Source of the DNA: Gymnogyps californianus
Lineage: Eukaryota; Chordata; Aves; Accipitriformes; Cathartidae
Assembly: GCF_018139145.2 (NCBI RefSeq)
Contig: NC_059475.1
Location: forward strand, 9,534,437 to 9,598,436
Direction: 5' to 3'
Length of the DNA stretch: 64,000 nt
Shown piece after piece: positions 46,411 through 59,952 of the stretch. The notes under the pieces are model-generated. The model had not been told where the DNA came from and ran no database searches. It worked only from the letters and a program-made list of their open reading frames with translations. Position 1 is the stretch's first letter; every line of letters begins with the position of its first letter. A program made the translations under genes and the position numbers.

Positions 46411-48975
46411 TTCCATGATTTTATTTGGATTTGAGGATGAGACCTGTCCTTAATACTGGCTGGCTGGTTGCTATTTCTTTTAGCCTTAGCTGTTTCCATT
46501 AAACATGACAAACCCCTTCCAGCCCTAGGCAGCTATCAGGGGCATTGCTGATTACTTCTATGGAGCTCAAAACGGGCCAAAAAGACCCTGTCGGTCTCCT
46601 TCCAGCAGGAGGACTTCTGGGATGGATTTAAGCTGATTTGAGGTGTTCTGGACAACCCTAATAAGACTGATGCTGTACCAGTGCTGTTGGTAAAGGATTG
46701 ATGACTGCAGGGGCCGTGGAGGTTAGTTACGATCAGTAAATTCACTTAAAATGAGGTGAAAAGCCCACTGCAGGACTAATGCAGGCTTGAGCAGACTTCA
46801 GCAATACACAGCCCCTAAGGGACTGCCATGTACTCTGCAGTAAATTCCATTTTTAAAGCCTTCCCTTTAATAAAATGAGAAGTTTGGTATTACCTTTTTC
46901 TAGAAGCAGACTTCTATGTACTTAGGTGTAGTGCTCTGTGCTGTGAGCCAATACTGAAGTGAATGGTTTTTTTTGAAATCTAGCAGATCTACAGACATTA
47001 GCTGTCACAAGAGTGACAGTCAGTGCCCTGAAAAGTGGTAGGAGCGGAGACATAGTGGCAGGAGTCATTCAGTATTTTATTTTCATATGCACTGTTTAGG
47101 GAATGTGCTCTGACTTAGAGTCAAAACCGGTTGCGTTATATGCAGTATGCTTACATTATTAAAATTCCAGTACCAGTATAATACCACAACAGGTTGCATA
47201 TTTTGTGAATGGAACACACATATTTGAAATAAGCGCTGATCAGATGAGAAGTCTGATAATAAGATTTTTTTTCCCCCAGTTCTTAGTAGATTAGACAAGA
47301 ACCACCAATAGAGTTGATTCTGTGTGACAATGTGAGGAAAGAGTCCAAGCATTAGGTGGACACAGCACCTGTAAGTGTCTCTTTTTTTTTGTTTCCATGA
47401 TAATTTGGGAACGTATAGTAAAAGTCAATAACTTTTCCTTAACTAGGTCTTTGTGGGTCACTTTTGAAAGCAAAACAGTGCTCATGCAGAATTTGCACGG
47501 AGCTCTAGTTTTGAAACCAGCAGAAGGCCCAGTGCTTCCACTTATCTTTCCTCAAATAAGTTTCTCTATATCTGTAAACATGCAAACCAGACTGACACAT
47601 TGCTATTTTATTTGAATCTGATTCAATCTGTCTTTGTTTATGCTCTAATTTAGCTCCCTTTTTATTGGTACAATGGACTTTGTCACTGGGGTAATATTGG
47701 TGTACTTTTAAATTAGTAATACTTTGAATAACTGGATTTGCACTTTTTTCCTCTGAGCCTTTTCTATCACCACAGTAGAGTAACTACTGTCTTGCTGTTG
47801 CACTGTCAAGCACACCCTTGCTTCCCCACCTCTTAACTATTAAAGAAGATTAGGTAAAATATTATTAGTTAGTATTCAGTAGGGAAAACCAAAATGTAAG
47901 TATATAAAGCTGTGTGTAAGTATATATGTAGGTGGAAGAGAAGGGGTATTAGAAAACCAGTAAGGTTCTCATGACCTTAAAGCCCAATCTTAAATTTGTA
48001 TAGTGTATTCGTTATGTAGGGAGTCATAAGGAAAAACATCTGCTTTCAAAAGACTGGTGAAAAAAGAATTTAAAAATTCTTCTGAAAGAATTGAGAAATA
48101 GAAAAATATTAGGTCTTTAGTAAAAGCATTTGTTTTATGAAATAGCGCTTATGACTGATGTGTATATTTTTAGTGAAGTGGCATTAACAGTCCTAGCCAT
48201 TATTTGTTCTTCAGTAGTGGCATGCTTCATACTATCCTAGAGTGTCCTAGAGATACTCTAAATAATGTTTTGATGTATAGGTGATGCACAAGGATTTCTG
48301 CCATATAACTTAGTTTTAAGGATGCTTGTATGGAAAACAAGGATAGCCTATTGATAAACATTTTGATAGGGTTATTAATGCCATTTTTCAGAGTTAGAGC
48401 AAGTATATGTACTTAATTTGGGAGAGATGAAATGTGGATATTCATTAACACGTGTGTATATTGTGAAGTTTTGGTCATTTATTACAACTAGCAGGGATAG
48501 GATGCCAAGAGATGTCAAGGTCGGTCTTGGCCCTGATCCATTGCAGCGATTCTAAGTTTCTGGAGATCAATCTTAGTGAAAAGAGAAAGATAACTCTTTT
48601 GGAACACAGAGAATGGAGATTTTCAGCTGAAAGGGGCAAAATGGGAAAAAATGTCCTGAGAAGTAAGAGGAAGGTACCTGCATTCACCAAAGAGGAAAAT
48701 TTTTGAAGGAGAGCGCATAATACAAGTGATGTAATTTCACAGGTAGTGATAACACTTTTTCTAGCATTTTTCTTTCATCATTTGGTATCAGTCAAATGTA
48801 CAGTTTATAAACATTTCTATTATCCTAAAACATGTGGACTAGTGAATCACAGGGATACATGGTTTTATATGCTAGATGCTAAAATCATGAACCTGAAGGT
48901 TCCTTTTTTTAATCCTTATAGCAAAAATAGTGCGCGATACGAATGCGGAAGTAGTGGGTCATGTTGTCTTTAAAT

Positions 48976-48987
48976 GCCATCTGGTGG
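48976..48987 (-). promoter_or_regulatory. CTCF-like core motif
   Basis: GCCATCTGGTGG matches the reverse-complement CTCF core (GCCMYCTRSTGG) at every position. It lies between C11orf91 and the next expected gene, where insulator sites are plausible. A single short motif is weak evidence for occupancy. Confidence 0.3.
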
Positions 48988-51829
48988 AGTTTTTATACCA
49001 TGTTGAAAGTGCTGCTTTTTCTTTCTGATTGCATTAGTCATGCAGATAAGTATGTGCTGAGCACAGAAAAGGTTGCTGCCAGAATCAGCAGTTAAGAGAT
49101 ACAGAGATTAGATAAACATGATGACCAGGAGTGCAAAGGCTGTAGCAGGGAGAGTTAGTCAGATTATAATGCACATCTTTATAGTATGGGTTTCAGAGAT
49201 TTCCAGTTCTCATAACTCTTAAAATTTTCTCCTTCGTTTAATGTATGATTAGTGATAGCCTCTTTACTGTGAAGCAAATAATGTTCTTGGTAATGATATT
49301 TTGAAATTAAGATGATGACATTCTGGAGTTACAGTCTAACCTTTTTTGAGGGGAATGCTGTCAAGATATTTTAGGCTTTATTTTTGTAATTGTACAGGCA
49401 TCTTGAGGTGATGCATTGCTATTAATATAACCCCAAAGATCGTATTAAATAGCAAAAGGGTTTATGTAAGTTTTATAGTAAAATAGTCACTATATACATT
49501 GTTGTTAGATGTCTTCAGGACATCTGAGTCAGTTATATGAGTTACAGTAGGACTTCTCCCATGGGAGAAAGCACTGTCATTTTGCTTAACCAAAGGGTTT
49601 AGAAGTATATTATTTTCTACTTAGGCCTCAGGAATAAGGCCCTTTTCACATGTCTACACAGGTCCTACCTAAAGCACAAGCGAATGCATGATAAAGCAGG
49701 ATTGCATTTTGGATGCTGCCTCCTGTAAGCGAGACATCTGGTAAGAGGCAGGGAAGGGAGAGGAAATACTTCTGTCTACTGGCCAGGAAGGCTAGTTGTG
49801 CAAGATGGAGAAAGGCTGTCATGCTGTGAGACGTGAGAAAAACTCTGCTTTTAAGAAAGATATGTTCATTTGCCATATTTACACAGTGTTACACACCAGT
49901 CAGACATGTGCGTTCATCTTCGGCATTCAAAATTTGTTTCCAAAGTTGGGATCCTTTAGTCCTCGGTTATGCAAATGAATACATCATGTAGACAGAAATT
50001 TTGTGTAGCTAACCTGACCATAAATGATATAAGGGCAGAGTTTTGAGACAAAAAATGTATATATGTACTTTGTAGGCCAGCAATTGCAGTGTGGATAATA
50101 ACTATACCGATTTGATCCAATAGAGGGAGTAATATACATATACTTGGTAGTGGGTTATAGTTTGATAAATTTAGCACATTCATCTCTCTGTATTTAAGTG
50201 CTGATATTTGAAGTGCTTATGACAATGTTAATTTTGGACAAGCAAGTCTTTTAGTTATCTAGCCAACAAGGACAGTAGTGACAGTATTCCAGCCACCACT
50301 CCTCTACAGTACTTAAAAACTTTTTGAAAGGCTTTTCTGTTGAGAGAAGTTAAGGATACTCAATTAAAGTTATGAAGTCTGAGGGCAGCTAAAATATTCT
50401 CATGTTAGTGGCAGCAGGCAATGCAGTCTGCAGTGTCAGTGACGATATTAACATTTAAAATGGTGGAATGGTAAACTATGCTGTTAACTGCTTGTGTCAC
50501 CATCTAAGCTATATAGAGTTTTATTTTGCATTTTGTATGCACATTCATTTGTACTTACATTCAATGATACCTAGGAGAGTGTCTTCCGTTGGCTTGATAT
50601 TTACAGTTTGAAAAGTTACAGCTGCTGGCAACATATGCAGTTTAAATACTGATACTCAGAAGTGTTGAGTATGCATGTGTGTGAATTCATGTTTTCACAC
50701 AGATTGCTCTAAGAATCTGTAAAAACCACAAAAGCTACAGCTCTTCCACTTTTACAACGAATTTTATATGGCATTTAAAAAAAAAAAAAATCAGATTTTC
50801 ATCGCTGAGATACCCTGAAAAGTTATGTTACAAAGTTGGATTTAACATCTAATGTGTTATTTAAAATATATACTAATAAATCACATTTTTTGCACTCAGT
50901 TGAGAGTTGTGTTGGTCTTCCAGCATGGATATTCTGCCATCTCTTCTTTTTAGTTCAGCTTTTTAGTTTAGTTGTCTTTTTTTCGTCCCTTTTTAGTTTA
51001 TTTCATTATGTTGGTGTTCCTGGCTGGTCCAATAATGTATTTTATATCAACTTCCCACTTTCAGTACCTAAATCCCTAGCCTTTATTGCCTGTTATTCAG
51101 GTTCTCCAGCAAAAATTACTAGATTTTCTCCTTTCTAGGGGAGAAGCTTCTAAAAGTCTATACAGGAACTCCCATGCTGTACTTCAGATGGATGGGTTTG
51201 CAGACAGTGAGTTGTGACAGTTCTGCTCCCCTTGTTCGTTTCTGCTCCTTATGCATGTTGTCTCTCACATTTGTGCCATTTGTCGTGCTGTTTCTTAATT
51301 ATAAGTAGAAGAGTCCCACTATGTTTGTGAGCTGTGGTACTGCATCTAATTTGTAACTTGTTTCTGTTTCTTTATGTTTGGAGTCCCTTCCAGAAGGCTT
51401 CTCTTCTCCATATGTGAAAAGATGCTGGTGCTGTTCAACCCAATCCTGATTTAGACATGTGACTACTACCACAGTGTATTAATATAAATTGTGATAATTT
51501 GAATAAATGTATTGGGTTTACATGACAACGTTTTGGTAGCAGGGAGGCTACAGGGGTGGCTTCTGTGAGAAGATGCCAGAAGCTTCCCCCATATCCAACA
51601 GAGCAAGTTCCAGACGGCTCCAAGACAGACCTGCTGCTGACCAAGGCTGAGCCAAACAGTGGTATTGGTAGCGCCTCCATGATAGCATATTTAAGAAGGG
51701 CTAAAACTGCTGCACAACAGCAGCTGGGAGAGAGGAGTGAGAATATGTGAGAGAAACAGCCCTGCAGACACCAAGGTCAGTGAAGAAGGAGGGGGAGGAG
51801 GTGCTCCAGGTGCCAGAGTGGAGATTCCC

Positions 51830-52260
51830 CTGCAGCCTGTGGTGAAGACCATGGTGAAGCAGGCTGTCCCCCTGCAGCCTGTGGAGGTCCATGATGGAGC
51901 AGATGTCCACCTGCAGCCTGTGGAGGACCCCACGACAGAGCAGGTGGATGCATCTGAAGGAGGCTGTGACCCTGTGGGAAGCCCGTGCTGGAGCAGGCTC
52001 CTGGTAGGACCTGTGGACCCGTGGAGAGAGGAGCCCAGGCTGGAGCAGGTTTGCTGGCAGGACCTGTGACCCCATTAGGGACCCACGCTGGAGCAGTCCG
52101 TTCCTGAAGGACTGCATGCCATGGAAAAGACCCAAGCTGGAGCAGTTTGTGAAGAACTGTAGCCCATGGGAAGGACCCACGTTGGAGAAGTTCGTGAAGG
52201 ACTGTCTCCCGTGGGAGGGACCCCACGCTGGAGCAGGGGAAGAGCGTGAGGAGGAAGGAG
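51830..52260 (+). repeat. Minisatellite-like tandem repeats inside the LTR
   Basis: Two arrays are visible. CTGCAGCCTGTGG starts units at 51830, 51872 and 51911 (42 and 39 bp apart). ACCCACGCTGGAGCAG and variants start units at 52081, 52130, 52175 and 52220 (49, 45 and 45 bp apart), with further diverged units between the arrays. They look like an amplified U3 segment of this LTR type. Confidence 0.8.
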
Positions 52261-52440
52261 TGGCAGAGACAACGCATAATGAACTGACTGCAACCCCCAT
52301 TCCCCATCCCTCTGTGTGCTCGGTGGGGAGGAGGTAGAGAAATCGGGAGTGAAGCTGAGCCCAGGAAGAAGGGAGAGGTGGGAGGAAGGTGTTTTAAGAT
52401 TTGGTTTAATTTCTCATTATCCTACTCTGATTTGATTGGC

Positions 52441-52446
52441 AATAAA
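52441..52446 (+). promoter_or_regulatory. LTR poly(A) signal AATAAA
   Basis: AATAAA lies about 185 bp from the LTR 3' end and is followed by a T/G-rich stretch (TTATTTTCC, then CTGTTTTGCCAGTG), the arrangement expected at an R/U5 border. Confidence 0.55.
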
Positions 52447-55400
52447 TTAAATTATTTTCCCCAAGTCGAGTCTGTTTTGCCAGTGATGGTAATTGGTGAG
52501 TGATCTCTCCCTGTTCTTATCTTGACCCGTGAGCCTTTCATCATATTTTCTCTCCTCTATCCAGTTGAGGAGGGGAGTGATAGAGCAGCTTTGGTGGGCA
52601 CCTGGCATCTAGCCAAGGTCAACTCACCACAATAAATTAAACTATATTATTTTCTATTAATAAAATATAATTATTTTTACTGAGTTTATACTGGTTTCAG
52701 TTTATAATCTGTAGGATTGATTTCAGAAGTATGCCACTCCCTTCCCTGATGCGTGTGTCTGGTCTGCTAGATTTATGACGTTACAACAATGCAAACCGAT
52801 GTGCAGAGGGCTATTTATAAAGTCTCAAAGCACTATACCAGCAAACTTAAAATTAACAGTGAGCAACTAATTAACAATTATACAACTTGAAAGAAGTGCT
52901 AATTAAAAAGTTTTTAAGAGATGAGTTTTCAATTGAAATGCAAAATTAGCCAGAGACTTAGTGCCTGAAATAGAAATTTGGATTAGCAGAAGTGCAAAAA
53001 AGTCTCTGCCAATCTTTCGGATCAGAAGAAGATACACTGTTTTGGATAGAAAGTATAAATCAAACTGTTTTTCAGTGTTGGTGTTTCAGTCTTGTTTATG
53101 GTGTGTTCAGTCACAGAAATTGGAGATTTTGGCAGAGAGACCATGACTCTCTGCATCTCTGGTGATTTCTGTGCTACTGAATTCAAAACACCTGCCTTAT
53201 TCCAAGAACACAAAATGAGGTAAGAAACAACAAGACAGAAGTTGTCTGGAAGACTTAGAGTTGCTTGTTTAAAGGCATTCAAGTCTGGTAATGGGGAGCT
53301 TTATATGTTTTGAGGTTTTTCTCCTCTTTGCCATTATGTCCTGATCTTCTATGGAATGTCAGGAATGGGAATCCAGTGGTTTCAGAAGTGGTTTAGACGC
53401 TACATTTTTACAAGACAAAGTGGTGAAGGGTGCATAAATGGAATAAAAGCTGATCTACCTGCAAAGATCTACCTACCAGATCTACCCTCTGAAAAGATCT
53501 TTTGAAGTTGCCTGTTTTTATGCATTGTATCTTGGGTATGAGTATGTGTAGGGTGATGGAGAAGGAATGATTATTTTGATGGAGCAGAGTAATTTCTGCA
53601 TGTTAATTTAGCAGGTAAGTACTTTGATTAGCTGTGTTTGTGTCTGAGTTAATGATGGGTGCTTTTTCTTTAAAGATGAATCTTTGTCAAACCCTGCTTC
53701 TTGCCACCAAGTATATCTCTAGGATGACCTCATTCTTGAAATGTTATTTTTGACAGTCTTTTCTGGAAATCATATTGTTTTAGGAGTACACCTGGCAATC
53801 TAAAGGAAGTAATGAGACCTCCTGTGGAATGGGAAAGTTGAATTCCACTGAGCATTAGAGTAGAGATCTGGGTTTGGTGGTACCTCACACACACATGAAA
53901 TGAGTCATCACAACAGATAAGGTTGCACGAAAAAGGCACAGTTCACCACATAAAAAATTAGAGAGAGCCCAATCCATGCCAGGTTTGAAATAATAGAACT
54001 CATGAATAATCCTGAAGGCAGTCTTGCACCTTGCTCCTGGCTGTTCATATGCTGTACTCCAAACACCTTTTAAAATTCCTATAGCAGAACCATTTCATCT
54101 CGGCTCAATAAACACTAATAGATTTGACAATAATAAAGTTTATTTAATAGTACTGGAATGGGTTGCATAATTTGTTTTTTCCTGTTGTGAAATGAAAGAG
54201 GTTGGAAGAGAATCTACATGTCACTCAAATATTTTTCTTTGTGTGTTGGGAGTTGACACCGTCATAAATCTGTGCATTTTCAGATGATGATGTAGTCTAT
54301 AGATCTCAAAATTTACTTGGGAGATTTTATGCAAAGCCTCTAAAATTCAGATGGATTTTACTGTGAATATACATATGCTCGTAACTTATTTCAAATAGAC
54401 ATTAACAGAAAAAGCCTTTGTATGGATTTGTTCTTTATTAGTTTACACTATACTTAGGGGCTAAGCACTGTGCTAAAAACCTGTTATGTCTTTAAGGGTT
54501 AGCATTGTGTAAGATTATATTTTCAGAAATGTGTAAATATTATTGGCATATAAAGTGAGTTTTTATTCATACTTGCCAATAGTTACTGTAAAAGATAGGC
54601 TCCAGTTATCCTCAGGATTAGAATTGCCGCAGTTTGGAGATGTCGATGGTTTCTAATTATAGCAGCATTGGAATGTGAGTGGTCTCTGACTCACTAATAA
54701 TTTTCTTCAGAGCTGCAGCCCATCCTATCAAGGAATGTGAAATCGTATCAGTGAGTACAATCTGCGCTACTTACATTAACTACTTAGAATAATGGAGACT
54801 GGCTCATGCCAAACAAAAGTACAATGATTGCAGTGAGATTGTGTTATAATGGTACATTGAGTTTCATTAAGAGGCATTTTCATCATACAGCATAGCTGAT
54901 TCAGAGCAAAGATGTCATTCAAGTATTTCAGTTCAATATGCCTTTGCTCACCGTTACTAGCACCATGCATTGATGAACAGAAATTATGATAAAGGTAGCA
55001 TTTTCTTTGAAGCTACTTCAGGCTGATTTTTTTAAGTGTACAAACAAGATATATGTTTCATAAACAGGAGTAGCAACTAGCATATGTTGACTGATTGTTT
55101 AACTTTCCTCTTTTATTTTAAACAGCTTAAATTAGATGAATCTTAAACAGATTTACAGTTAGGCCATTATTTTTCTCAGCAAAGTCATAACCTAATGTTT
55201 TAGCCATGTCTTAGCCTTTTGGAATAATCATGGTCTGTCATTGAATTTCTTTCTTTTTTTCTTTGCAAGATCCACCAGTTTAAGTATTTGGAAGACTTAT
55301 GGACTATATTGATAATATATCATGGTTTAAATGGATTCTGTGCAGTTCCATCTTCAGCTGCTGTGACCTCATTCCCTCTGCTGGAAGATAACTTTATGGC

Positions 55401-58400
55401 TAGCTGGTTGCCACAGCAGTGCTTTTGGCAGTTCTTTCTCTATATTTCTTTCTGTAGTTTATCATGAAAAACCAAATGATCCAGCAGAGAGCTTAACCCT
55501 ATGTATAAAGAATCTGGAAGAGAAAACAGAATACACTAAATCAATACACAAAAATAATTTTTTTTTTTTAAAGGAGTGCCCATCCATCATCATGTCAAGC
55601 TAATTCTGATTAATAAACACAAGAGTTTGAAAAGATCACCAAGTACTGCTGTCTGTAAGAGCAGATGTAAGATGACCTTAATCATTAGCTCCCTGAGAAC
55701 CACCTACATGCTTGATTGAAGCTTCAGTCTCTCAGTAGTGGGCAGATAGTAATCCATGCATTTAAGGTTAGTGTGTTTCAGACGATACCTGTGCCTCTAG
55801 GCATCGACACACTAAAAAATACAGATTATGTAAAGTGATGAGTATTCCTCTCAGAAATACTAATTCTGGTGAATAGCCTGTTGTCATATAAAATGGTCAC
55901 TTCCGACAAACAACTTTTAGATAAGCCTGGTTCCTGTAGTTATGATGATGACGTGGATGGAAAGAACTGGAGTAAAGCTATGGAAATCAATAGAGTGGAG
56001 CCAATTAGGAGTTAAAGCATCTCCTAACCTGGGAGAGAGATGACGAGAAGTAGGACTGGGCCTTTTAGGATAAAAAGACTGAATTAGAAAGGAAGCCTAG
56101 AAGGAATCTTGCCGTTATGTACAGAGAAGTTATTTTTTTTATAATGTAGCTGAAATTATTAAAACAATTTGAAAACAGTTTAAAGCTCCTAAAGGGAAAT
56201 GATAGGGGATTTTTTTTTCCCCTTGCTTTAACTTTGATTAAAATATATTTTCCCTGAAGCATTAGTATTCTTTCTAGGGCTTTTTACTGTTTAGGCAGGT
56301 CTGTTACTGTCCTTTTTCTGCTACCTCTTGGAAAATTGTTTTCCCATTTCTTCAATTGACTCATTTGAACAATAGTTCAATGCCCTAATGCAACGAACGA
56401 TGAGCTTTCAATTAATTCTGGGGCACCTCTGCTGTTTTTTTACTTTAAGGACTGAATTGTAGCAAGAATGCAAAAAGGTCATCTAATTTAAGCACAAGTT
56501 TGGGGGTAGAGGGAGGGCAAATACAGTGAAGACTTGCTGGCTATTGCCACCCGGTCACAAAAATATCAGAGGCAATTGTCTGTGAAAATGACCTAGATGA
56601 AGAAATACGAGGGGGAAGGGCACAAGGAGGAGGACCATGTGAATAGGCGTACTGTTAGGAGCGTAAGATACCCCTCCAGAGTGTTGTTTTTTAAAAAAAA
56701 GGTATTATGTGTAATCTGGTGTATTCCAAAAGAAAATGGAAAGTCTGGTCACAAGTGTTTTCCTAAGACCCAAGGATAAATCCTGGAGAGGGAACAGCAT
56801 GGCTGTTGCTTACAGATACCTTCTCCCATCTTGCAGTGGGGTGGTGGAAGAATGGGCTCCTTCCTGAGCAAGGCTGAAAGAAATTGCTTCATAGCTGGCA
56901 AAAGAAGGCTAGAAAATTTAAAAAGTAGGTGGAATAAAATACGAGGCAGCTGCATCAGCAATATTGCACTAGCAATGGCTAATTCTGTGCCTCAGTGTTT
57001 CGTTGAAAGTCCTCTGCTGGACGATCATAAATGTTTTGACACCTGTGGTACATTTTCCTCCTTGGCTCTTGACAAAGGTCAAAATATGAATACTAAAACA
57101 CAAGCTAAAACAAACCAAGCTAACAAGGCTGTGGCTAAGTGTCATTTTAAGACATTGGCTAAGGAGGTTTTTTTTCCTTAATAGCCCACATGAAAGTTGG
57201 CTAAAAATAATCTTTGGCCCGATTATAGCAAAATAGCTTCAGCATTGGAAGGCTGGCTGGAGACTCATCTCACTGGTGCTGTGCTAATGATCATTCTTCC
57301 TCTGGCTTCAGTGCCATTGCTGTGGATGACATTAGTTAAGGTATCATCAAAGTTAGTTATTGGATGGCATCCTGTCATTGATTTGTTAAAATTACAGGAC
57401 TCATATCTATAAAGTACCTTGCACTCAGAGCATGTAGTCTAACTTTAAACCAGATGTACAATCCTTTTAGTAAATAAATGCCTCTTGCATTAAGCTGCAT
57501 CCATCCCACTGACAACATTTGTGAAGTAGTGTAATGTAGCAAATCATATCCAACATAAACAGATGAAATGCATCATAAATGAAACAGGATGCATCTGGAA
57601 AATGGTGTAATGAAAGTAAATGTATGATTTCAGCAGATTGGGTATTTCTAATTAGCCCTGAATAGTTCATTTTCATGGATAAGTATATATCCGCATAATT
57701 AAATGTGTAGTGCTTTCATGATAGTTCATGATCGGTGCTCTTTCCTTTTATTGCCAGCAGATGTCTCTCTTGAATATTGCATAGCATGACAATTGATAAT
57801 CTTAACTCTGATTTAAGGTCCCTGCGTAGGTTGTACAGCTGTTAAGTACCTCATTCTAGCTGGTTCCCAATTAACTGAAATTCTCTTCTCCTCTGTGCAG
57901 CAATGTGGCTTTGCACACAGACATCTAGAAATATATTGAGTTAATGGTATCCAAGAATGAATATGCACAAATGTAATCCAAATGTGCTTCAGTTCCATAA
58001 AAAATAATAATGGAATGATGCACTGCAGGAGAGACGATTTGAGAAATATCTCGTTTGATTTTGCTGGTGAAGAATATTACAAAAAAGTGAGGGTTCAGAC
58101 AAGGCTTGAATAATCTAGCAGAAAAAAATCTCTTACCTAAAGCTTAGAGAAAACATCTTTGGTATAATCATGAAATTACTCAAGTGCCATTTTAGATCCT
58201 ATTCCCCAATTCATATTCTGAGCTGAAATAAGAAAGTAGTTTAAGTAGGGGTGAAAAATAGGTAGTATAACCTTTTATATTTTATCTTTACTAATACCAA
58301 AGTAAGATTTTTGAATGAGAAGGTGGAATTTGAGGAGAAGTTTGAGCAAGGTGGAATTTGAGTAAGTCCAGTGTACGGTATGGGAAAGCCTTACAGGTGG

Positions 58401-59929
58401 CAGCTGCTGCTGTAAAGAACATGCTGGTGGAATTTTGGGGGCAGGAAACTGAACGTTGATGAGGTGTTGAAAAGATGAAAGCAAGGCTTAGGTTGTCTGG
58501 TTATCAGTAGAAGGACAGGTCAAAGATGTAATGTGGTTGAAATTCCAGCTGCTGTGTTGGGTGGCAGAAATTTTGACATACTGAAAAGGAGTAGGTACAT
58601 ACTATAGAAGTCCACAGAGAAAGAGAGAGAAGTCACAGTGGAGGTTCACTCGTTATGGAATAGAGTTTGGCAAGTAAATGTGGAAATTAATTAATTAGTA
58701 TATGTTGCAGAAGAAATGGTCTGAAAATAAGGATTAAACCAGACATGGATTCACTAGGGACTTTCTCCTTATTAGCACAGCCTGGTGCTTCAGCCTGCTT
58801 CTTAGATAAAGGTTCACAAGAAGAATAAGAAACTTCAGAAACGGAAGAGGTTATTGAGTAGTGAAAATGGGATAATGGAAAGGTTCCAATTTTAACATGC
58901 CGAATGTAAACGGGGGTGGTGTGTCCAAGCAAGAGTGTGCAGCATTAGCATGCACTTAAAAATACATGTCACTGCAATGCAAAGACATTTTACACACAGC
59001 TCAGTCAATAATGATCGAGATGGGGAGGGGGCTGTGAGGGCAGAGATTAATTTGTCTAACAGTCGAGCCAAGTAATTTTCCCCACTGAATACTCCTCATG
59101 TGCAACATGAGTGGAGTGCTAGAATGGAGGATCTTGTCTGCTACCTGACATTAATGTTTAGTGTAGCAGGATTTTTTCTATTAAAATATACACTTCTGGA
59201 AAATCAGTTAGAAACGAAGTCTGATAGAATCCCTAAAGAAACCTGCTGTGTATTTTAAAAGTGTTTTTTAATACAAACCCTTTAGGAAACTGTGACACAT
59301 CTCCAAAAGGATAGATACTTCAGAAATGCACTGCTAGAAATAAATTCTTTTATTGTGTTTTGTATTACTTTTCAAGTTCTTTTAGTTTCTTTTATGAAAA
59401 CCTATTTCTCTTTCACTGTGAGAGTGTTTCTGTGGGAAATATATGTCTGGTATCAACAGATTCCACATAGGGTTGTTTCAGAGATATGTGCAGTTTCTGA
59501 GGGCACAACTTCCATTGTAAGGGAAATTAAAGTTCTCCTTTTTTAATGAACCATACAATGTAAGAACAAAGAGGCCCTTGATAACTTTGCAACAAAGAAA
59601 AGGGAAGAGAGTCTTATTTCCAAGCCTGTGAGCAGCAATTTTATGAGTGTAGAATTCTAGATATGCAGAAGGAAGAAAAATACCTGGATGGCAAATTACC
59701 TTTAAAGTGAATGCAGAATGGGTGTCCATTTTCCTAGCTGGCTTTGCGAATGTCAGCCATGGAGTTTTCCTTATGAATCCTTTAAGAGAGGCTGCTTAGG
59801 GCTGCTGTCCTGCCACATCCTGCTGCTCTGCATATGCCAGGAAATAGTGGAACATCTCTCTCTACATTAACAGAAATTAATTTGTTGGAAGCTGTATTTC
59901 TGCACAGCTGGTCAGACCTTACTCCACTT

Positions 59930-59952
59930 GTGTGTGTATATATATATATATA
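59930..59952. repeat. TG/TA dinucleotide microsatellite
   Basis: About four GT units followed by about seven TA units, a compound simple repeat. Confidence 0.85.

Larger units (their letters stand above)
46016..51507. other. Intergenic region right of C11orf91
   Basis: About 5.5 kb with no supported gene. It includes an imperfect G/C-rich inverted repeat (46368-46410), a CTCF-like core (48976-48987) and an A-tract near 50778-50790. Short open frames on both strands show no family similarity. Confidence 0.7.
51503..52636 (+). mobile_element. Solo endogenous-retrovirus LTR with target-site duplication
   Basis: The element spans 51508-52631 (1,124 bp), starts TGTATTGGGTTTACATG and ends CTCACCACA, giving the TG...CA termini of an LTR. 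It is flanked by ATAAA at 51503-51507 and 52632-52636, a perfect 5-bp target duplication. AATAAA at 52441-52446 is a likely LTR poly(A) signal. I recognise the sequence type as an LTR found in many copies in non-galliform birds; ERVL-like assignment is from memory. No internal gag, pol or env sequence and no second LTR are present, so it is a solo LTR left by recombination. Open frames inside it (for example 51701-52300 on the - strand) are repeat artefacts, not genes. Confidence 0.88.

Noticed and set aside
51701..52307. Open frames of 199, 176 and 110 codons inside the LTR
   Set aside because: They arise from tandem repeats without stops; repetitive Cys/Ser/Pro/Gly content and lack of any retroviral domain argue against coding.
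58310..58370. AGGTGGAATTTGAG repeated twice, considered as a tandem array
   Set aside because: Only two imperfect units; ordinary local duplication.
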